Below, piece after piece: positions 7,846 through 17,074 of a DNA stretch of 64,000 bases. The stretch is from contig NZ_JBIWER010000004.1 in the NCBI RefSeq assembly GCF_044762655.1, positions 1-64,000 of the forward strand. The letters run 5' to 3'. Below the pieces are notes generated by a model that was given only the letters and a program-made list of their open reading frames with translations, had not been told where the DNA came from and made no database searches. The position numbers were made by a program, and so were the translations under genes. Within the stretch, counting starts at the first letter, position 1; each line of letters opens with the position of its first letter. The stretch is from Psychrobacillus sp044762655. GTDB lineage: Bacteria; Bacillota; Bacilli; Bacillales_A; Planococcaceae.

Positions 7846-8672
7846 TATGAATTCACCTCTACTATTGCTCGATTGGTCATTGCTAGGGCTTGTTCGACCC
7901 CTTTTTGTAAAGTACTTGTTGTTGTGAAATCATTTAGATTAATGCCGAGTGTCACGATTGTTTGGGCAATTTCCGGGCGGATTCCTACGAGCATACATTT
8001 GGCTCCAACCAAACGAACAGCATCTGCTGCTTGAATAATATGATGAGCAACCATCGTATCTACTACGGGAACTCCTGTAATATCTAGTAATACTACTTCA
8101 GCCCGGTGCTTTACCACTCCTTGGAGTAGGTTTTCCATTATTAGTTTTGCTCGTTCTGTATCAATTGTACCAACTAAAGGCATTACTGAAATTTTTTCAA
8201 AGACAGGGATTAACGAGGCAGAAAGTTCTTGCAAGGCAATTTTTTGTAAGCTCACTGTTTTTTCCCACACGACAGAATAAGCATCCACAATACTATGATT
8301 TAAAGGAGTAATCCAATTAGTTAATATTTCTTTATATGTGCGGAAATCTCCTTCTTTTAAGTATTCTACTTCTTCCATTTTTTCATATACTACTTCTGTA
8401 AAGTTCGTTAGAGCTTTTAATACAAAAGAAATGGACCATCCATAACGGACAACTTGAACGGAGAAATCATTTAACTTCTCTGTGTATGTAGAACTTTCTT
8501 CCGTCAGGCTAGAAATCATTAAATCTCCGAATTCACGAACTGTATTGTCAATAATATTATTAGACATGATTTGGAAAAAGCGAACGTCCTCCTCTTCTTC
8601 CATTTTGATTCGCCAATTTTTTAAAATTTCGTCGATGTTATCATTTATATATGTAGCAATCCTTTTATTCAT
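7845..8672 (-). CDS. rsbRA: RsbR-type stressosome sensor (RsbRA-like)
   Basis: About 275 aa. The N-terminal half (residues about 1-140) is a non-haem-globin-like sensor region; the C-terminal half is a STAS domain. The two threonine phosphosites of B. subtilis RsbRA are kept in VGTIDTERAK and DITGVPVVDT. The upstream in-frame ATG (8699) is less likely because the family length fits 8672. It is the first gene of the rsb-sigB operon, downstream of the ndoA terminator, so a separate promoter within 8700-8780 is expected; I found no convincing match there. Confidence 0.93.
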   Translation of the reverse strand: MNKRIATYINDNIDEILKNWRIKMEEEEDVRFFQIMSNNIIDNTVREFGDLMISSLTEESSTYTEKLNDFSVQVVRYGWSISFVLKALTNFTEVVYEKMEEVEYLKEGDFRTYKEILTNWITPLNHSIVDAYSVVWEKTVSLQKIALQELSASLIPVFEKISVMPLVGTIDTERAKLIMENLLQGVVKHRAEVVLLDITGVPVVDTMVAHHIIQAADAVRLVGAKCMLVGIRPEIAQTIVTLGINLNDFTTTSTLQKGVEQALAMTNRAIVEVNS

Positions 8673-8780
8673 TGTTTCCCATACTTCCCCTCGTTGCATA
8701 TTCGTATTTATATTGTACAGAACTTCCTCTTAGATTACACCTTTTATACATTTTTTTGTCCTTAGAAGGTTTTTTTCTAT

Positions 8781-8820
8781 CAAAAAACACAATGTGTTTT
8801 TGACGATTCCACATTGTGTT
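8781..8820 (-). terminator. Terminator between ndoA and rsbR
   Basis: An 11-bp inverted repeat AACACAATGTG/CACATTGTGTT with a 13-nt loop is followed by TTTTTT on the minus strand, 12 nt after the ndoA stop codon. Confidence 0.85.
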
Positions 8821-8831
8821 CTTACTATGTA

Positions 8832-9182
8832 TTAAAATTTAACAATTCCTAAGCTAATCCCTAAAGCATGATCTACGTCTTCCATGACCTCTTCGTCTAG
8901 GTGGGTGATTTTATCAGTAAGTCGAGATTTATCAATTGTCCTTAATTGCTCCAATAAGATAACCGAGTCACGTTCAAAATCATATTCTTTTGCGTTTATC
9001 TCTACATGCGTTGGTAATTTTGCCTTTTGAATTTGCGCTGTTATAGCTGCAACTATGACAGTTGGACTAAACCTATTACCTATATCATTTTGAATCACCA
9101 AAACGGGTCTGGTTCCACCTTGCTCAGACCCGATTACTGGTGATAAATCTGCAAAAAAAACGTCTCCACGTTTTACGATCAA
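8832..9182 (-). CDS. ndoA: EndoA/MazF-type mRNA interferase toxin
   Basis: 116 aa, exactly the family length, from a TTG start at 9182 preceded by GGAGG. An in-frame ATG at 9197 sits on that SD and is rejected. The PemK/MazF fold shows RGDVFFADLSPVIGSEQGGTR and the C-terminal LGISLGIVKF. It is a sequence-specific endoribonuclease (UACAU in B. subtilis EndoA) held inactive by the antitoxin encoded immediately upstream; the two genes are 4 nt apart. Confidence 0.94.
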   Translation of the reverse strand: MIVKRGDVFFADLSPVIGSEQGGTRPVLVIQNDIGNRFSPTVIVAAITAQIQKAKLPTHVEINAKEYDFERDSVILLEQLRTIDKSRLTDKITHLDEEVMEDVDHALGISLGIVKF

Positions 9183-9186
9183 ATTT

Positions 9187-9468
9187 TCATCCTCCACTTA
9201 CGAGTCGCTCTGTCGTATGTTGAGCTTCATACTCTGCATGTAAACACTCCGTACAAATGGATAGATTTATATGAGACATCTCAACATAGCCTTTCATCAT
9301 CGCTTCTCTTATAAGATTTGCCTGACCATTTTTTACATATTCATTTGCTTGGACACGAACGAAACTTTCTACTCCAGTTAATGATTGTTTGACGGTTTTT
9401 ACTCCTTCATTAACCAATTGATTTGGAAGCTGGATAATCGCTTCCTTTTTCTTTTTATCACTTACCAC
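9187..9468 (-). CDS. ndoAI: EndoAI/MazE-type antitoxin
   Basis: 93 aa from a GTG at 9468, matching the 93-aa B. subtilis EndoAI. GGAGG lies 8 nt upstream, so the longer ATG form (9516) is unlikely. The N-terminal part is a ribbon-helix-helix DNA-binding domain (KKEAIIQLPNQLVNEGVK), and the C-terminus has the conserved ECEAE-like toxin-binding tail (ECLHAEYEAQHTTERLVSGG). It probably autoregulates its operon with the toxin. Confidence 0.9.
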   Translation of the reverse strand: MVSDKKKKEAIIQLPNQLVNEGVKTVKQSLTGVESFVRVQANEYVKNGQANLIREAMMKGYVEMSHINLSICTECLHAEYEAQHTTERLVSGG

Positions 9469-9601
9469 AGCAAACACCTCCGACAAAACATTTCCCAATA
9501 TGACAATATACTTCATCTTAACATTTCTCTAGGTGAATTAAAAGACATTAAGAGAAATGGTTAGACAAATTATGCATATATTCTTAAATTTTGTCGAAAG
9601 T

Positions 9602-10708
9602 TTACTTGCTATATATTCGAGGAATTCTATTAGAAAAAGTACAGCATACTTCATAAGGGATTGTTTGCAGAGCTTCGGCCCAATCCTCTATGAGAATCTC
9701 CTCTTTCCCCTGTTTTCCGAGTAATACTACGTGTTCACCAATCTTTACTTTTTCATCAAGACGAATCATGCATTGATCCATACAAATTTTCCCGACGATT
9801 GGCACTTTCTTACCATTTATCAATACAGACTGATTGTGCAGTTTTCTTAATAATCCATCTGCATAACCAATCGGAATTGTTGCAATCCATTCGTCCTCCT
9901 GTGCCACATAAGTTGCACCGTAGCCAATGGCAGAACCCTTTGGAACCTTTTTAATATGCGCAACCTCCGTGTGAAGAGAAAGTGCCTTTTCTAATGGAAA
10001 TGATAACTTTCCATTTACCCATGAAGATGGCGCTATCCCATACATAGATATGCCGAAACGCACGGCATTCCAATGCTGGTCCGGGTACATTAAAGAAGCT
10101 GCACTATTGGAGGTGTGCACCATAGTTGGTCTTTGCTCAAATACATTTAAAAACCTATCAAATGTTGATACTTGTTTTAGGAAGAAAGTTGGATCTTCCT
10201 CATCTGCAGTTGCAAAATGCGTGAAAACACCCGTAATCTGCAACCAATCTCTTTCGTTAATGAAAGCAAGTGCCTTTTCAAGCTCTGTTTCATCCGTAAA
10301 ACCGATTCTACCCATCCCACTATCAATCTTTATATGCATCTTTAAGGGAAGTTGAAAATCCCGAGTAGCATTTACCCACTCATATGAATATGCTGTAAGT
10401 GTAATATTCTGTTTGGAAGCCTCCTCTAAAAAGGAGGATGGAGAAGTACCTAATAAAAGTATATCAGCTTGTATTCCAGCTTCCCTTAAATGCAATGCTT
10501 CTTCCGGCGTGGCAACTGCCAAGAGATTGGCTCCTGCTTGTAATGCAGCTTTTGCAACAGCTATATCTCCATGGCCGTATCCATTCGCCTTCACTACAGC
10601 TATTACATCTGTGTGTTCTGGTAGTGTTTCCTTGAATCGTTTTATATTATTTTGTATAGCTTGTAAATTCACTTGGATGAACGTAGGTCGATACTGCTGA
10701 TGTGACAT
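9602..10708 (-). CDS. alr: Alanine racemase
   Basis: A 368-aa PLP-dependent fold-type III racemase. The catalytic lysine lies in AVVKANGYGHG (Lys40); the C-terminal beta domain carries GYGATY and IPIGYADG. It interconverts L- and D-alanine, supplying D-Ala for Ddl and MurF, whose genes are about 8 kb away in the same block. AGAGGG lies 7 nt before the ATG. The position between the ydcC-like lipoprotein gene and ndoAI is conserved in Bacillus. Confidence 0.95.
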   Translation of the reverse strand: MSHQQYRPTFIQVNLQAIQNNIKRFKETLPEHTDVIAVVKANGYGHGDIAVAKAALQAGANLLAVATPEEALHLREAGIQADILLLGTSPSSFLEEASKQNITLTAYSYEWVNATRDFQLPLKMHIKIDSGMGRIGFTDETELEKALAFINERDWLQITGVFTHFATADEEDPTFFLKQVSTFDRFLNVFEQRPTMVHTSNSAASLMYPDQHWNAVRFGISMYGIAPSSWVNGKLSFPLEKALSLHTEVAHIKKVPKGSAIGYGATYVAQEDEWIATIPIGYADGLLRKLHNQSVLINGKKVPIVGKICMDQCMIRLDEKVKIGEHVVLLGKQGKEEILIEDWAEALQTIPYEVCCTFSNRIPRIYSK

Positions 10709-10774
10709 ATTTTACCCTCTTTTTAATCGTTTAAACCGATTATCCTACTAGTGTAATGAAGTAGTCAACTGTAA

Positions 10775-11803
10775 TCACTTTAAGCCGCCTGTAGTCATAG
10801 ATGCAGCAACTTCAATCATTTCCTCTTTTGTTAAAGTAGAAGAGGCAATAAAGAATGACATACCATCCTGCTCCCAAGCAAGAGATTGTTCTGTGATAGC
10901 ACCAATTGCAACTCCTAGGTCAACTGGATCTCCAGGTGCGAATACAGGAATAATAGAAGAATCACCTGGTTCACTGCGATGTTGAATAATTGTAAATTCT
11001 TTGTCACCACTATATGTTAAAATAACTCTTTTTTCTCCATCGACTTCCATTACTTTTTCGTCAATGTTATGCACTTGATCCCATTTTAACAAAGGATAAT
11101 ATGTTTCAAATTCAGAATCATCGATTTCAGCTGAGGTCTCTACCTTATCTTCTTCTTTACCCTCTGCTTTATCCGTAGGTTTTTGTTCAATTTTATATTC
11201 TGCTGCTGCATGTGTTTTTCCTAGCGATACTTTATTGAATTTAATATGAATTTGTTCCTCTTTGTTTTCATTCAGGATAGAAACATCTGTTGGTAATAAT
11301 GTTTTCTTATTGATGTAAATTTTTTGAGATGGAAGCATGTTTTTATGGTTATTACTCGTTTTTGTTTCGAAGACATAATTGTCTCCTTCTTCTTTAAAGG
11401 TTGCCGTCTTATCTTTTTTAATATCGTTGGCTAGCGAACCAATCAAATACGCTTGGCTATTTTCAGTTGGCCATTTGCTTTGGAACTTATACGTTTTGTT
11501 CAGTGCTGGTGTTACGACAAATACGCCTTCAGTGTTACGAACGATCATTTGAGTATTCTCCGCATTTGTATCTGTTACCTGTACGCGATAAAAATCTGGT
11601 TTTGTGTGCCAAACTTCCACACCGTATACTCTCGGTTCATCCCCAGTCAAGATACTCATCTCAGCTGCGAGCTCATAACCCTTTGTTTCCACCCACTTGT
11701 TACTAAGTTTCTTCACAACATCTTCCTTCGATTCTGCTCCACATGCGGTCAGTACTAAAATTGTTGCTAATAAAAATAATAGTTTAGCCACGCGGCTCTT
11801 CAA
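10775..11803 (-). CDS. ydcC: YdcC-like lipoprotein with LolA-type fold
   Basis: 342 aa from a TTG with AAAGGA upstream. The signal peptide ends in the lipobox LTAC, with Cys21 as the lipidated residue. The body resembles LolA/DUF4367 proteins (beta-rich, with GYELAAEMSI and VEVWHTKPDFYRV) and ends in a DUF4367-like part (SLAWEQDGMSFFIASSTLTKEEM). B. subtilis YdcC is sporulation-associated and anchored to the outer face of the membrane; the molecular function is unknown. It supports an endospore-forming host. Confidence 0.85.
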   Translation of the reverse strand: MKSRVAKLLFLLATILVLTACGAESKEDVVKKLSNKWVETKGYELAAEMSILTGDEPRVYGVEVWHTKPDFYRVQVTDTNAENTQMIVRNTEGVFVVTPALNKTYKFQSKWPTENSQAYLIGSLANDIKKDKTATFKEEGDNYVFETKTSNNHKNMLPSQKIYINKKTLLPTDVSILNENKEEQIHIKFNKVSLGKTHAAAEYKIEQKPTDKAEGKEEDKVETSAEIDDSEFETYYPLLKWDQVHNIDEKVMEVDGEKRVILTYSGDKEFTIIQHRSEPGDSSIIPVFAPGDPVDLGVAIGAITEQSLAWEQDGMSFFIASSTLTKEEMIEVAASMTTGGLK

Positions 11804-11861
11804 TCAGTCCATCCTTTCTATTATCACTGCGTTCATTCATTGTATGTAGATGGACGACCGG

Positions 11862-12215
11862 TTATGATTGTAGAATTACTTGAGCAGCTGCATAAACTTT
11901 TGTATGAGTTATTGAAACTAAACCATTCAGCTTTATTCCTTTAAAATATATGGTTGGCTTTCCCGAAGATTCTTTTAGAATTTCTATATCTTGAAAACTG
12001 CAATCTTTACCTATTCCAGTGCCTAGCGCTTTAGAAAATGCCTCTTTAGCTGCAAATCTTCCAGCTAAATATTCTATTTGTCTCGACTCTGATAACTCGT
12101 TTAGTTGAAATCTTTCTTTTTCGGTAAGTATACGCTCTTTAAATTTAGATGTTCTAAAAGAAATTGATTTAATTCTTTCTATTTCAGTAATATCTAATCC
12201 AATTCCAGTAATCAT
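11862..12215 (-). CDS. acpS: Holo-acyl-carrier-protein synthase
   Basis: 117 aa, the usual AcpS length, from the ATG at 12215 behind AAAGGAG; a longer in-frame start is rejected. Conserved motifs are GIGLDITEIERI (Asp8 region, metal binding) and the helix RFAAKEAFSKALGTG. It transfers 4'-phosphopantetheine from CoA to apo-ACP for fatty-acid synthesis. It is divergent from the rhomboid gene, with 68 bp between. Confidence 0.94.
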   Translation of the reverse strand: MITGIGLDITEIERIKSISFRTSKFKERILTEKERFQLNELSESRQIEYLAGRFAAKEAFSKALGTGIGKDCSFQDIEILKESSGKPTIYFKGIKLNGLVSITHTKVYAAAQVILQS

Positions 12216-12283
12216 GAATGTTTCTCCTTTCCAAATATCCTTCTTTAAGGATATACTATCAGTAGAAAACTTGAGGTGAAACA

Positions 12284-12910
12284 ATGTTTAATAGAACAGA
12301 AAATTTTAAACAATATATCAAACTATATCCTGTTGTCTTTACTTTGCTCGCAATCAATATCGTTATTCATCTGTTAACGTTGGTTCCAATTGTTGGAACG
12401 CAACTTTTTAACTTCGGTGTTCATTTTAACTTATTGATAAGTGAAGGAGAGTATTGGCGCTTGCTAACTCCGATATTCTTGCACGCTTCCCTTGCTCATT
12501 TATTATTTAATATGTTCTCTTTATACATATTCGGTCCAGAGCTGGAGCAATTGGCAGGGAAAGCTCGTTTCCTAACTATTTATCTGCTAGCAGCATTAGT
12601 CGGTAATGTAGCTACTTACTTAATACATGACTGGAATTATATGAGTGTTGGTGCAAGTGGTGCGATCTACGGAATTTTCGGTGCTTTTGCAGCTTTAGTT
12701 TATTATACGAGAAATTTCATGCCTCAGCTAAAGCAAATTATTATTCCAATTATCGTGATCGGCGTTATCATGACGTTCTTACAGCCAAAAATTAATATAA
12801 CTGCTCATATAGCAGGATTGGTAACTGGTTTTATATTAGGAATGGTTTACTTCCATCCGAAGCGAATTGCTGCTTGGAAGAAACGAAAGCGCAAGCTGAA
12901 ATCGGTGTAG
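12284..12910 (+). CDS. Rhomboid family intramembrane serine protease
   Basis: 208 aa with about six membrane helices. The active-site serine is in GASGAIYGIFG and the catalytic histidine in ITAHIAGLVTGF; HASLAHLLFNMFSL provides the conserved oxyanion His/Asn. It cleaves membrane-spanning substrates. It corresponds in position to B. subtilis ydcA. GAGGTG precedes the ATG. It is the only plus-strand gene inside a long minus-strand block. Confidence 0.92.
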   Translation: MFNRTENFKQYIKLYPVVFTLLAINIVIHLLTLVPIVGTQLFNFGVHFNLLISEGEYWRLLTPIFLHASLAHLLFNMFSLYIFGPELEQLAGKARFLTIYLLAALVGNVATYLIHDWNYMSVGASGAIYGIFGAFAALVYYTRNFMPQLKQIIIPIIVIGVIMTFLQPKINITAHIAGLVTGFILGMVYFHPKRIAAWKKRKRKLKSV

Positions 12911-13007
12911 GCATCACAACCAGATTCTATCGTTTCCGAAGTGCTACGGAAAGATTTATAGCTATATTATCAACGGTTAATTATTAGTTGATTACCCCTC
13001 ACTTAAT

Positions 13008-13130
13008 TGATTGTAGTGGAAGGCGGCGACTCCAGCGTGAACAGCGCGAGCTGAAAGCCCCGCAGGAACGCAGTGACGAGGAGATTGAAGTCGTGCCCAC
13101 GGAAAAGCGTCCGCCTGGAGCGGAAATCGG
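13008..13130 (+). repeat. GC-rich intergenic repeat, family 1, copy A
   Basis: About 120 bp beginning AGTGGAAGGCGGCGACTCC and ending AAAGCGTCCGCCTGGAGCGG. The ends are imperfect inverted repeats, and the middle (GCTGAAAGCCCCGCAGGAACG) is GC-rich in an AT-rich genome. Copies lie at 23511-23613, 23751-23865 and 39071-39177, with a degenerate one at 54056-54133. An ORF spanning it is not credible as a gene. Confidence 0.85.
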
Positions 13131-13208
13131 CCGTATCGTTTCATTCCTTACAGTATACGAACACTGGGACTCAGCATAAAAATCCATATACTTTCCAATC
13201 TTCAAAAT

Positions 13209-13239
13209 AAGAACAGCCATTAAAACGGCTGTTCTTTTT
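13209..13239. terminator. Bidirectional terminator (rhomboid side and ydbT)
   Basis: The perfect stem AAGAACAGCC/GGCTGTTCTT has a short loop and T-rich sequence on both strands. On the minus strand it overlaps the ydbT stop codon. Confidence 0.8.
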
Positions 13240-14731
13240 GTATGTTTATAGACTCTTTTTTTGTCGGCTCGTACCACTCCATCAAGATCTCTGCATCATT
13301 CTTTTCGATATGTGGAACAATCGTAGTTGAGCCAGCCACTCCAGACTTAATGGTAGTCATAATAGAAGAAACTGCTGCTTTTTTTTGAAAATACGTCGTA
13401 CGCTCCGTCATTGCTTGAATACGTTTCTTTTCCACCCAAAGTGATACTCTACTAAATAGACGGTACTGTACAACAAGTTGTTTTTCATCCATCCAATATC
13501 CAGCCGTCTTATGCTGCCATGCTCCTAACAGAAAGCTAAGCGGTAATAGTAATAGAGATAACAATCCAAAAGGAAAGAAGAAATAACTAACAGCTATTGC
13601 AACTGGGAGAATCCACAAAAAATCTAACCGATAGAAAAACTTTCTAGAGCGTTTTGGAACTCGTGTAAAGCTAGCATCAAATTCATAATTAGGAAAGATT
13701 TGAACGAGAATAGGAGTAATTTGGTCCTTTTTAATAAGTGGCAGTAATCGAATTTTTTCATCTTTCTCCGCCATTGACCCTCCTGCACTGTCGACAATAA
13801 CTGTTGCATACCCTGTAAGCTGACGAAGAGGGTTTTCCATAATTCGCACACCTTGAATACGCGATAAGGGAATCGTTATTTTCTTCTTTTCTAGTAATCC
13901 TCTAGTAATTATGATTTCATCATCTTCCACTCGAATAGTAAACTCGTAATAATTAATATACGTAATCGCTACGGATACAATCCAAGCCACTAGCAGTACA
14001 AAGAAAACAGCTAAAGCAATCAGTAGAGCGCCAAAACGAATAAACATAATTATTTCATTATAAATCGTTTCATACGGGATCAATTCGGAGAACTGGGAAA
14101 CAAACACGGCTAACCCTGAGAAAAATACACCTACTCCCCCGGATGTACTAGCAAGAATAAGTAAATCCTTTTGAGACATTTGGAATAAGGGCTTCCGTTG
14201 TTGTACTACCTGCTCCTCTAATTCAAGTGGCAGATCTTTTTCTTCAGATTCTGAAACTCTATTTTTGGCAAGGTTCATCTCTTTTTTTATTTGTTCGGCC
14301 GCTTCTTTAGAAATTGCGGTCAGCTCTGCATCCGCTTCCTTTGTTGCGCCGCCACCAGCTGTTTCTACTTTCACCTTTACTAGTCCGAATGGTTGATGAA
14401 GAATACCCTCGGTGTAGTTTAAGCTTTGAATACGCTCAAATGGAATATACCTTTTTTTCTTTACGAAAAGACCATATTCAATCCGAAGCTCTTCCTCTTC
14501 GAACCAGTAACGGAATCTTTTCCATCTAATGATTCCGCTAACCAGCATCGCGATTAACAGGACTGCATAAATAATATAGATTATATAGGAGGTCCAGCCT
14601 TCGTTGCCCCCTCCACCAAATCCATTCACTGCAATAACTACGATTAACGGTACAATCATTTCTTTTAATACTTTTATAAAATTTATAACCGCAGAAATAG
14701 GATGTAAAGTAAATTTTTCTTTAGACATCAT
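13220..14731 (-). CDS. ydbT: Membrane PH-domain protein (YdbT-like)
   Basis: About 503 aa from the ATGATG at 14731, which overlaps the ydbS stop (ATGATGTCTAA). It has several pairs of membrane helices and three bacterial PH (bPH_2/DUF304) domains with the repeated pattern 'I.RG...KK...IPL.RIQ'. In B. subtilis, YdbS/YdbT contribute to resistance to certain antimicrobial peptides. The C-terminus ends at a terminator. The exact function is inferred. Confidence 0.85.
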   Translation of the reverse strand: MMSKEKFTLHPISAVINFIKVLKEMIVPLIVVIAVNGFGGGGNEGWTSYIIYIIYAVLLIAMLVSGIIRWKRFRYWFEEEELRIEYGLFVKKKRYIPFERIQSLNYTEGILHQPFGLVKVKVETAGGGATKEADAELTAISKEAAEQIKKEMNLAKNRVSESEEKDLPLELEEQVVQQRKPLFQMSQKDLLILASTSGGVGVFFSGLAVFVSQFSELIPYETIYNEIIMFIRFGALLIALAVFFVLLVAWIVSVAITYINYYEFTIRVEDDEIIITRGLLEKKKITIPLSRIQGVRIMENPLRQLTGYATVIVDSAGGSMAEKDEKIRLLPLIKKDQITPILVQIFPNYEFDASFTRVPKRSRKFFYRLDFLWILPVAIAVSYFFFPFGLLSLLLLPLSFLLGAWQHKTAGYWMDEKQLVVQYRLFSRVSLWVEKKRIQAMTERTTYFQKKAAVSSIMTTIKSGVAGSTTIVPHIEKNDAEILMEWYEPTKKESINIQKEQPF

Positions 14732-15200
14732 CTTCCGCCACCCTTGCAAGTACAGAAATCCTACCACGAAGTTCGTCTGCCTCTGTTGTTACGAGGGCAG
14801 GAATAGTGTGATCAGTTGCAGCAGTAGAGATCGTAATCGACGATAAGTCATACTTTCTTAAAATAGGACCTTGCTCCGTATCAACATGCTGTACACGAAC
14901 CATGGGCACGAGCGTTCTTTTGACGATAAACAAACCATGCTGAAGCTCGATTTCTTGTTCTCGTACTTCGTATCTCCAACGAGTCCATCTAATTTTGGGA
15001 AATAAGTAAATTAATAAATATCCAATGAGAAATAAAACTACTCCATCTACTATGTATATCCATAAGTGCTGTCCTGTGAAATAATTAATAACCCCTACTC
15101 CCACGCCTACTAATAAGGCAATTAAAGATTGGAATATACCGTAAATCCTCCATACACGCAATCCTTTTTCGGATAATCGATTAATCGGTTCCTGTCTCAT
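14721..15200 (-). CDS. ydbS: PH-domain membrane protein (YdbS-like)
   Basis: A 159-aa protein with two N-terminal membrane helices (residues about 22-70) and one bPH_2 domain (QEIELQHGLFIVKRTLVPMVRVQHVDTEQGP). It is co-transcribed and translationally coupled with ydbT, and the two are expected to form a complex at the membrane. Confidence 0.85.
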   Translation of the reverse strand: MRQEPINRLSEKGLRVWRIYGIFQSLIALLVGVGVGVINYFTGQHLWIYIVDGVVLFLIGYLLIYLFPKIRWTRWRYEVREQEIELQHGLFIVKRTLVPMVRVQHVDTEQGPILRKYDLSSITISTAATDHTIPALVTTEADELRGRISVLARVAEDDV

Positions 15201-15365
15201 ATCATATTAACCCCCCTCTTTCCTCATTGTATACGAAACAGACAGTAAAATGTTTCACTTTTATAGGAGTCTTCCAAGTTGGCGAAACTTTGTTTCATAA
15301 TATTGTTAACCATCATTGATGCAAAGTTTGTATTTTTGCCTAATAAAACAGCATTCTCACAAGAA

Positions 15366-15404
15366 AAAGGATGAGCTTACATCGAAATGTAAGCTCATCC
15401 TTTC
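15366..15404 (-). terminator. Terminator downstream of cshA
   Basis: A 16-bp near-perfect stem (AAAGGATGAGCTTACA/TGTAAGCTCATCCTTT) lies about 130 nt after the cshA stop. It is the only strong hairpin in the cshA-ydbS gap. Confidence 0.75.
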
Positions 15405-15529
15405 ATATTATCTAGCTTCAGACGCCAACAACTCGATCACTTCAGACTTGTAGAAAAGGTAAAAGGCGGCCTTTTGCTTCAAGTCTTCCAGTGATTTCGG
15501 CTGCTGAACAGCGTCTTACGCTTTTCTTT
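15405..15529 (-). repeat. Possible GC-richer intergenic repeat after cshA
   Basis: The stretch contains AAAAGGCCGCCTTTT and ATCTAGCTTCAGACG-type segments, more GC-rich than the surroundings and resembling small intergenic repeats common in Bacillales. I do not see a second full copy in this window, so assignment to a repeat family is tentative. Confidence 0.35.
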
Positions 15530-17074
15530 TTAGTTTTCGCTGCGTGATGAGCGAGTTCTTGTGCTACGTTGTGTAGAGCCGTCACGTGGACCACTGCTAC
15601 GACGTCCGCTAGAACTTGGGCGTGAACCGCCACCTGAACGAGATCCGCGATCGCTGCTTCCGCCACGACCACCAGATGAACTACGTCCGCCGCCGCTACG
15701 GTTACCTTTGTAACCACCGCCGCCACTGCGTCCGCCTCCACGTTCTCCACGAGCAGGAAGTGGACGTTCTTCAGAAAGAGAAATCGGAGTATCATTCGGT
15801 TCTTTTGTCAATGATTTTAAAGCTGCAGCTATAACATCCACTGCTTCAAACTTCTCAAGCATTTCTTTTGCTAATGGACGATAATCGCCTAAATCATTTT
15901 TGTTTACAATTTCAGATAAAGATTCTACTGCTACACGTTTAAGTCCAACTAGTGCTTCATCTGAACTTGGAGGGATTAAAGCTTCCATACGTTTTTTCGT
16001 TGTATTCTCAACGATACGTAAGTAACCCATCTCTCTAGGTGTTACGAATGTAGTAGCGATACCACTTTTACCTGCACGACCTGTACGACCGATACGGTGA
16101 ACATAGCTTTCAGGATCTTGTGGAACATCAAAGTTATATACATGCGTTACGCCAGAGATATCTAATCCACGTGCCGCTACATCAGTTGCGACAAGGATAT
16201 CAATTTTACCTGATTTGAATTGTTTTAATACTGACATACGTTTTGCTTGGCTTAAATCACCATGAATTCCTTCTGCAAGGTAACCACGAATGCTTAGAGC
16301 TTGTGCTAATTCGTCCACTCTACGTTTTGTACGACCAAAGATAATCGCAAGTTCTGGTTGATGAACATTTAATATTCTAGAAAGAACATCAAATTTTTCA
16401 CGCTCAGTAGCTTTTACATAGAACTGTTCAATATTTTCAACAGTCATTTCTTTAGACTTAATCTTTACTTCAACTGGATCTTTCATGAAGCGTTCAGCAA
16501 TTTTACGAATCGGTCCTGGCATTGTAGCTGAGAACAATAATGTTTGACGCTCAGGAGGAACGCTTTCTAAAATTGTGTTGATATCTTCGATGAATCCCAT
16601 GTTAAGCATTTCATCTGCTTCGTCTAAGATAAGTGTTTGAACTTGATCAAGTTTCAACGTGCGACGGTTAATATGGTCAAGAATACGACCTGGTGTCCCT
16701 ACGATAACTTGTGGCTTGTTTTTAAGTGCACGGATTTGACGGCTAATTTCTTGCCCACCGTATACTGATAATAGACGAACCTTTTTGTCATATCCTAATT
16801 TGTAAAGCTCTTCCGAAACTTGGATTGCAAGTTCACGTGTTGGAGCGATGATTAATGCTTGAATATTCGGGTTTTTAGTATCTATTTTTTCGATCATTGG
16901 AATACCAAACGCTGCAGTTTTACCTGTACCAGTTTGTGCTTGACCGATAACATCGCGTCCACCCATAGCATGTGTAATAGTACCTTCTTGGATTGGTGTT
17001 GCTTCTTCAAACCCCATACGTTGTACGGATTTTAATGTAGAAGCGCTAATATTTAGTTCTGAAAAATTTGTCAA
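15530..17074 (-). CDS. cshA: DEAD-box ATP-dependent RNA helicase CshA
   Basis: 514 aa. It has all helicase motifs: AQTGTGKTAAFG (Walker A), PTRELAIQ, DEADEMLNMGF (DEAD), SATMP, and HRIGRTGRAGKSG. The C-terminal tail (residues about 425-514) is Arg/Gly/Ser-rich (GGGRSGGGGYKG and RGG-like repeats), typical for RNA binding. The TTG start at 17074 is chosen for AAAGGAG and because family members begin MTNFSEL; the ATG at 17107 lies upstream of the SD. CshA works in RNA decay, ribosome assembly and cold adaptation. Confidence 0.95.
   Translation of the reverse strand: MTNFSELNISASTLKSVQRMGFEEATPIQEGTITHAMGGRDVIGQAQTGTGKTAAFGIPMIEKIDTKNPNIQALIIAPTRELAIQVSEELYKLGYDKKVRLLSVYGGQEISRQIRALKNKPQVIVGTPGRILDHINRRTLKLDQVQTLILDEADEMLNMGFIEDINTILESVPPERQTLLFSATMPGPIRKIAERFMKDPVEVKIKSKEMTVENIEQFYVKATEREKFDVLSRILNVHQPELAIIFGRTKRRVDELAQALSIRGYLAEGIHGDLSQAKRMSVLKQFKSGKIDILVATDVAARGLDISGVTHVYNFDVPQDPESYVHRIGRTGRAGKSGIATTFVTPREMGYLRIVENTTKKRMEALIPPSSDEALVGLKRVAVESLSEIVNKNDLGDYRPLAKEMLEKFEAVDVIAAALKSLTKEPNDTPISLSEERPLPARGERGGGRSGGGGYKGNRSGGGRSSSGGRGGSSDRGSRSGGGSRPSSSGRRSSGPRDGSTQRSTRTRSSRSEN

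Noticed and set aside
10708..10730. SigB-like GTTTAA-N13-GGGTAA before alr
   Set aside because: The GGGTAA part is the alr Shine-Dalgarno (AGAGGGTAAAATATG), 7 nt from the ATG; a promoter there would give a leaderless mRNA, so I treat the match as chance.
12988..13179. 63-aa plus-strand ORF and 92-aa minus-strand ORF over the repeat at 13008
   Set aside because: Both are caused by the GC-rich family 1 repeat; no SD, no family, and the frame is not kept in other copies.
15442..15795. Val/Ala-rich 117-aa frame opposite the cshA tail
   Set aside because: It is the shadow of the Arg/Gly/Ser-repeat tail of CshA read in another frame; low complexity, no SD.
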